From positions 1 through 5,317 of the forward strand of contig JACCXW010000362.1 of assembly GCA_013696785.1 (NCBI GenBank): DNA of 5,317 nucleotides, written 5' to 3'. Positions 4,982 to 5,317 of the stretch are shown here, piece by piece. Source of the stretch: Geodermatophilaceae bacterium (lineage in GTDB: Bacteria > Actinomycetota > Actinomycetes > Mycobacteriales > Geodermatophilaceae). Every line of letters starts with the position of its first letter. Within the stretch, counting starts at the first letter, position 1. The notes beneath the pieces were generated by a model, which was not told where the DNA came from, did no database searches, and saw only the letters and a program-made list of their open reading frames with translations. Position numbers and translations under genes: made by a program.

Positions 4982-5317
4982 GACCCTCCTCCGCCTCGAC
5001 GGCGGGGAGTGCCTCGGCGGGCCATCACGACCGCGTCCTCACCAGTGGGCTCGTAGTAGCCACGCCGACGGCCGATCGGCAGGAACCCGTGCCGGGCATA
5101 CAGCCGCTGGGCGGACTTGTTGCCGGCGCGTACCTCGAGCAGCACGCGGCGAGGCCCAGCCGCGGCCAGCAGGTCTGCCAACAGCACCGCGCCGACGCCG
5201 CGGCGGCGCCAGGCGGGCAGCACGCCGACGGTCATCACATGCGCCTCGATGTCGTAGGTCACGAGTCCGCCGTACCCGACGATCCGGCCCTCTGCGACGG
5301 CGACGACGTAGTGCCGG
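4978..5317 (-). CDS. rimI: Ribosomal-protein alanine N-acetyltransferase RimI-like GNAT (5' end outside the window)
   Basis: The last 112 codons are visible and the frame is open to the window edge. An internal GTG at 5262 could pass for a start but falls inside the conserved GYGGLVTY strand, so it is not the true start. The fragment shows IVGYGGL (beta-2 side of the GNAT fold), the acetyl-CoA-binding motif A VGVLPAWRRRGVGAVLL (R/Q-x-x-G-x-G/A), LEVRAGNKSAQRLYARHGF, a RimI-type motif B with N and Y that help bind CoA and act as general acid, and a YYEPTGEDAVVM end. RimI acetylates the N-terminal Ala of ribosomal protein bS18; in actinobacteria it lies between tsaB and tsaD, as expected here. 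The C-terminal RRRGGGGS tail is low-complexity because it also encodes the GGAGGAGG ribosome site of tsaD. Confidence 0.92.
   Translation of the reverse strand, partial: RHYVVAVAEGRIVGYGGLVTYDIEAHVMTVGVLPAWRRRGVGAVLLADLLAAAGPRRVLLEVRAGNKSAQRLYARHGFLPIGRRRGYYEPTGEDAVVMARRGTPRRRGGGGS

Noticed and set aside
4115..5056. Plus-strand open frame of 313 codons opposite tsaD
   Set aside because: TsaD on the minus strand has all catalytic motifs; the antisense frame is a GC-rich shadow.
5260..5262. GTG at 5262 as the start of a short rimI
   Set aside because: The reading frame continues upstream to the window edge with RimI-like residues (IVGYGGL), so the gene is truncated by the window rather than short.
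1..5317. A previously undescribed multi-gene system, mobile element, CRISPR array or RNA gene
   Set aside because: All genes belong to a conserved actinobacterial neighbourhood; there are no transposase motifs, spaced repeat arrays, tRNA-like folds or anomalous base composition that I can see.

Overview
The window is ordinary chromosomal DNA from a high-GC actinomycete. The evidence is strongly GC-rich codon use, frequent GTG starts, a WhiB-family iron-sulfur protein, a GroEL1-type chaperonin with a His-rich tail, and a CIRCE element ahead of groES. The gene order (rimI, tsaD, groES, groEL1, then a WhiB3/WhiD-type gene and a BldM-type regulator) is the conserved housekeeping/developmental block of Actinobacteria. 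The details of the regulator hint at the Pseudonocardiales side of the class, but that assignment is from memory and cannot be proved here.

Reading from the right edge on the minus strand, the end of rimI (ribosomal-protein N-acetyltransferase, 5' end outside the window) overlaps tsaD by 4 bases. tsaD encodes the catalytic subunit for tRNA t6A synthesis. Four bases after tsaD stops there is a full CIRCE operator, then a leader of about 100 bases, then groES, a 141-base gap holding a strong two-part hairpin, and groEL1. groES and groEL1 form a heat-shock operon that should be repressed by HrcA. A long, nearly perfect inverted repeat (1646-1701) separates groEL1 from the convergent whiB gene and should terminate transcription from both sides.

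On the left, the plus-strand whiB gene (four cysteines at 23/53/56/62) and the minus-strand LuxR-type regulator diverge from a 361-base intergenic region that carries several palindromes, including an 8+8 inverted repeat directly upstream of the regulator's Shine-Dalgarno site. The regulator's DNA-binding domain closely resembles BldM, but its receiver domain has lost the phosphoacceptor Asp, the Thr and the Lys, so it should work without phosphorylation. After a further 201-base gap with a direct repeat and a palindrome, the window ends inside the signal peptide and first mature residues of a secreted DUF4331 protein.

I see no mobile element, CRISPR array, tRNA or rRNA, and nothing that amounts to a new multi-gene system. 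The items most worth a second look are the degenerate receiver of the BldM-like regulator, the palindromes around it, and the RNA-structure candidates in the groESL transcript.
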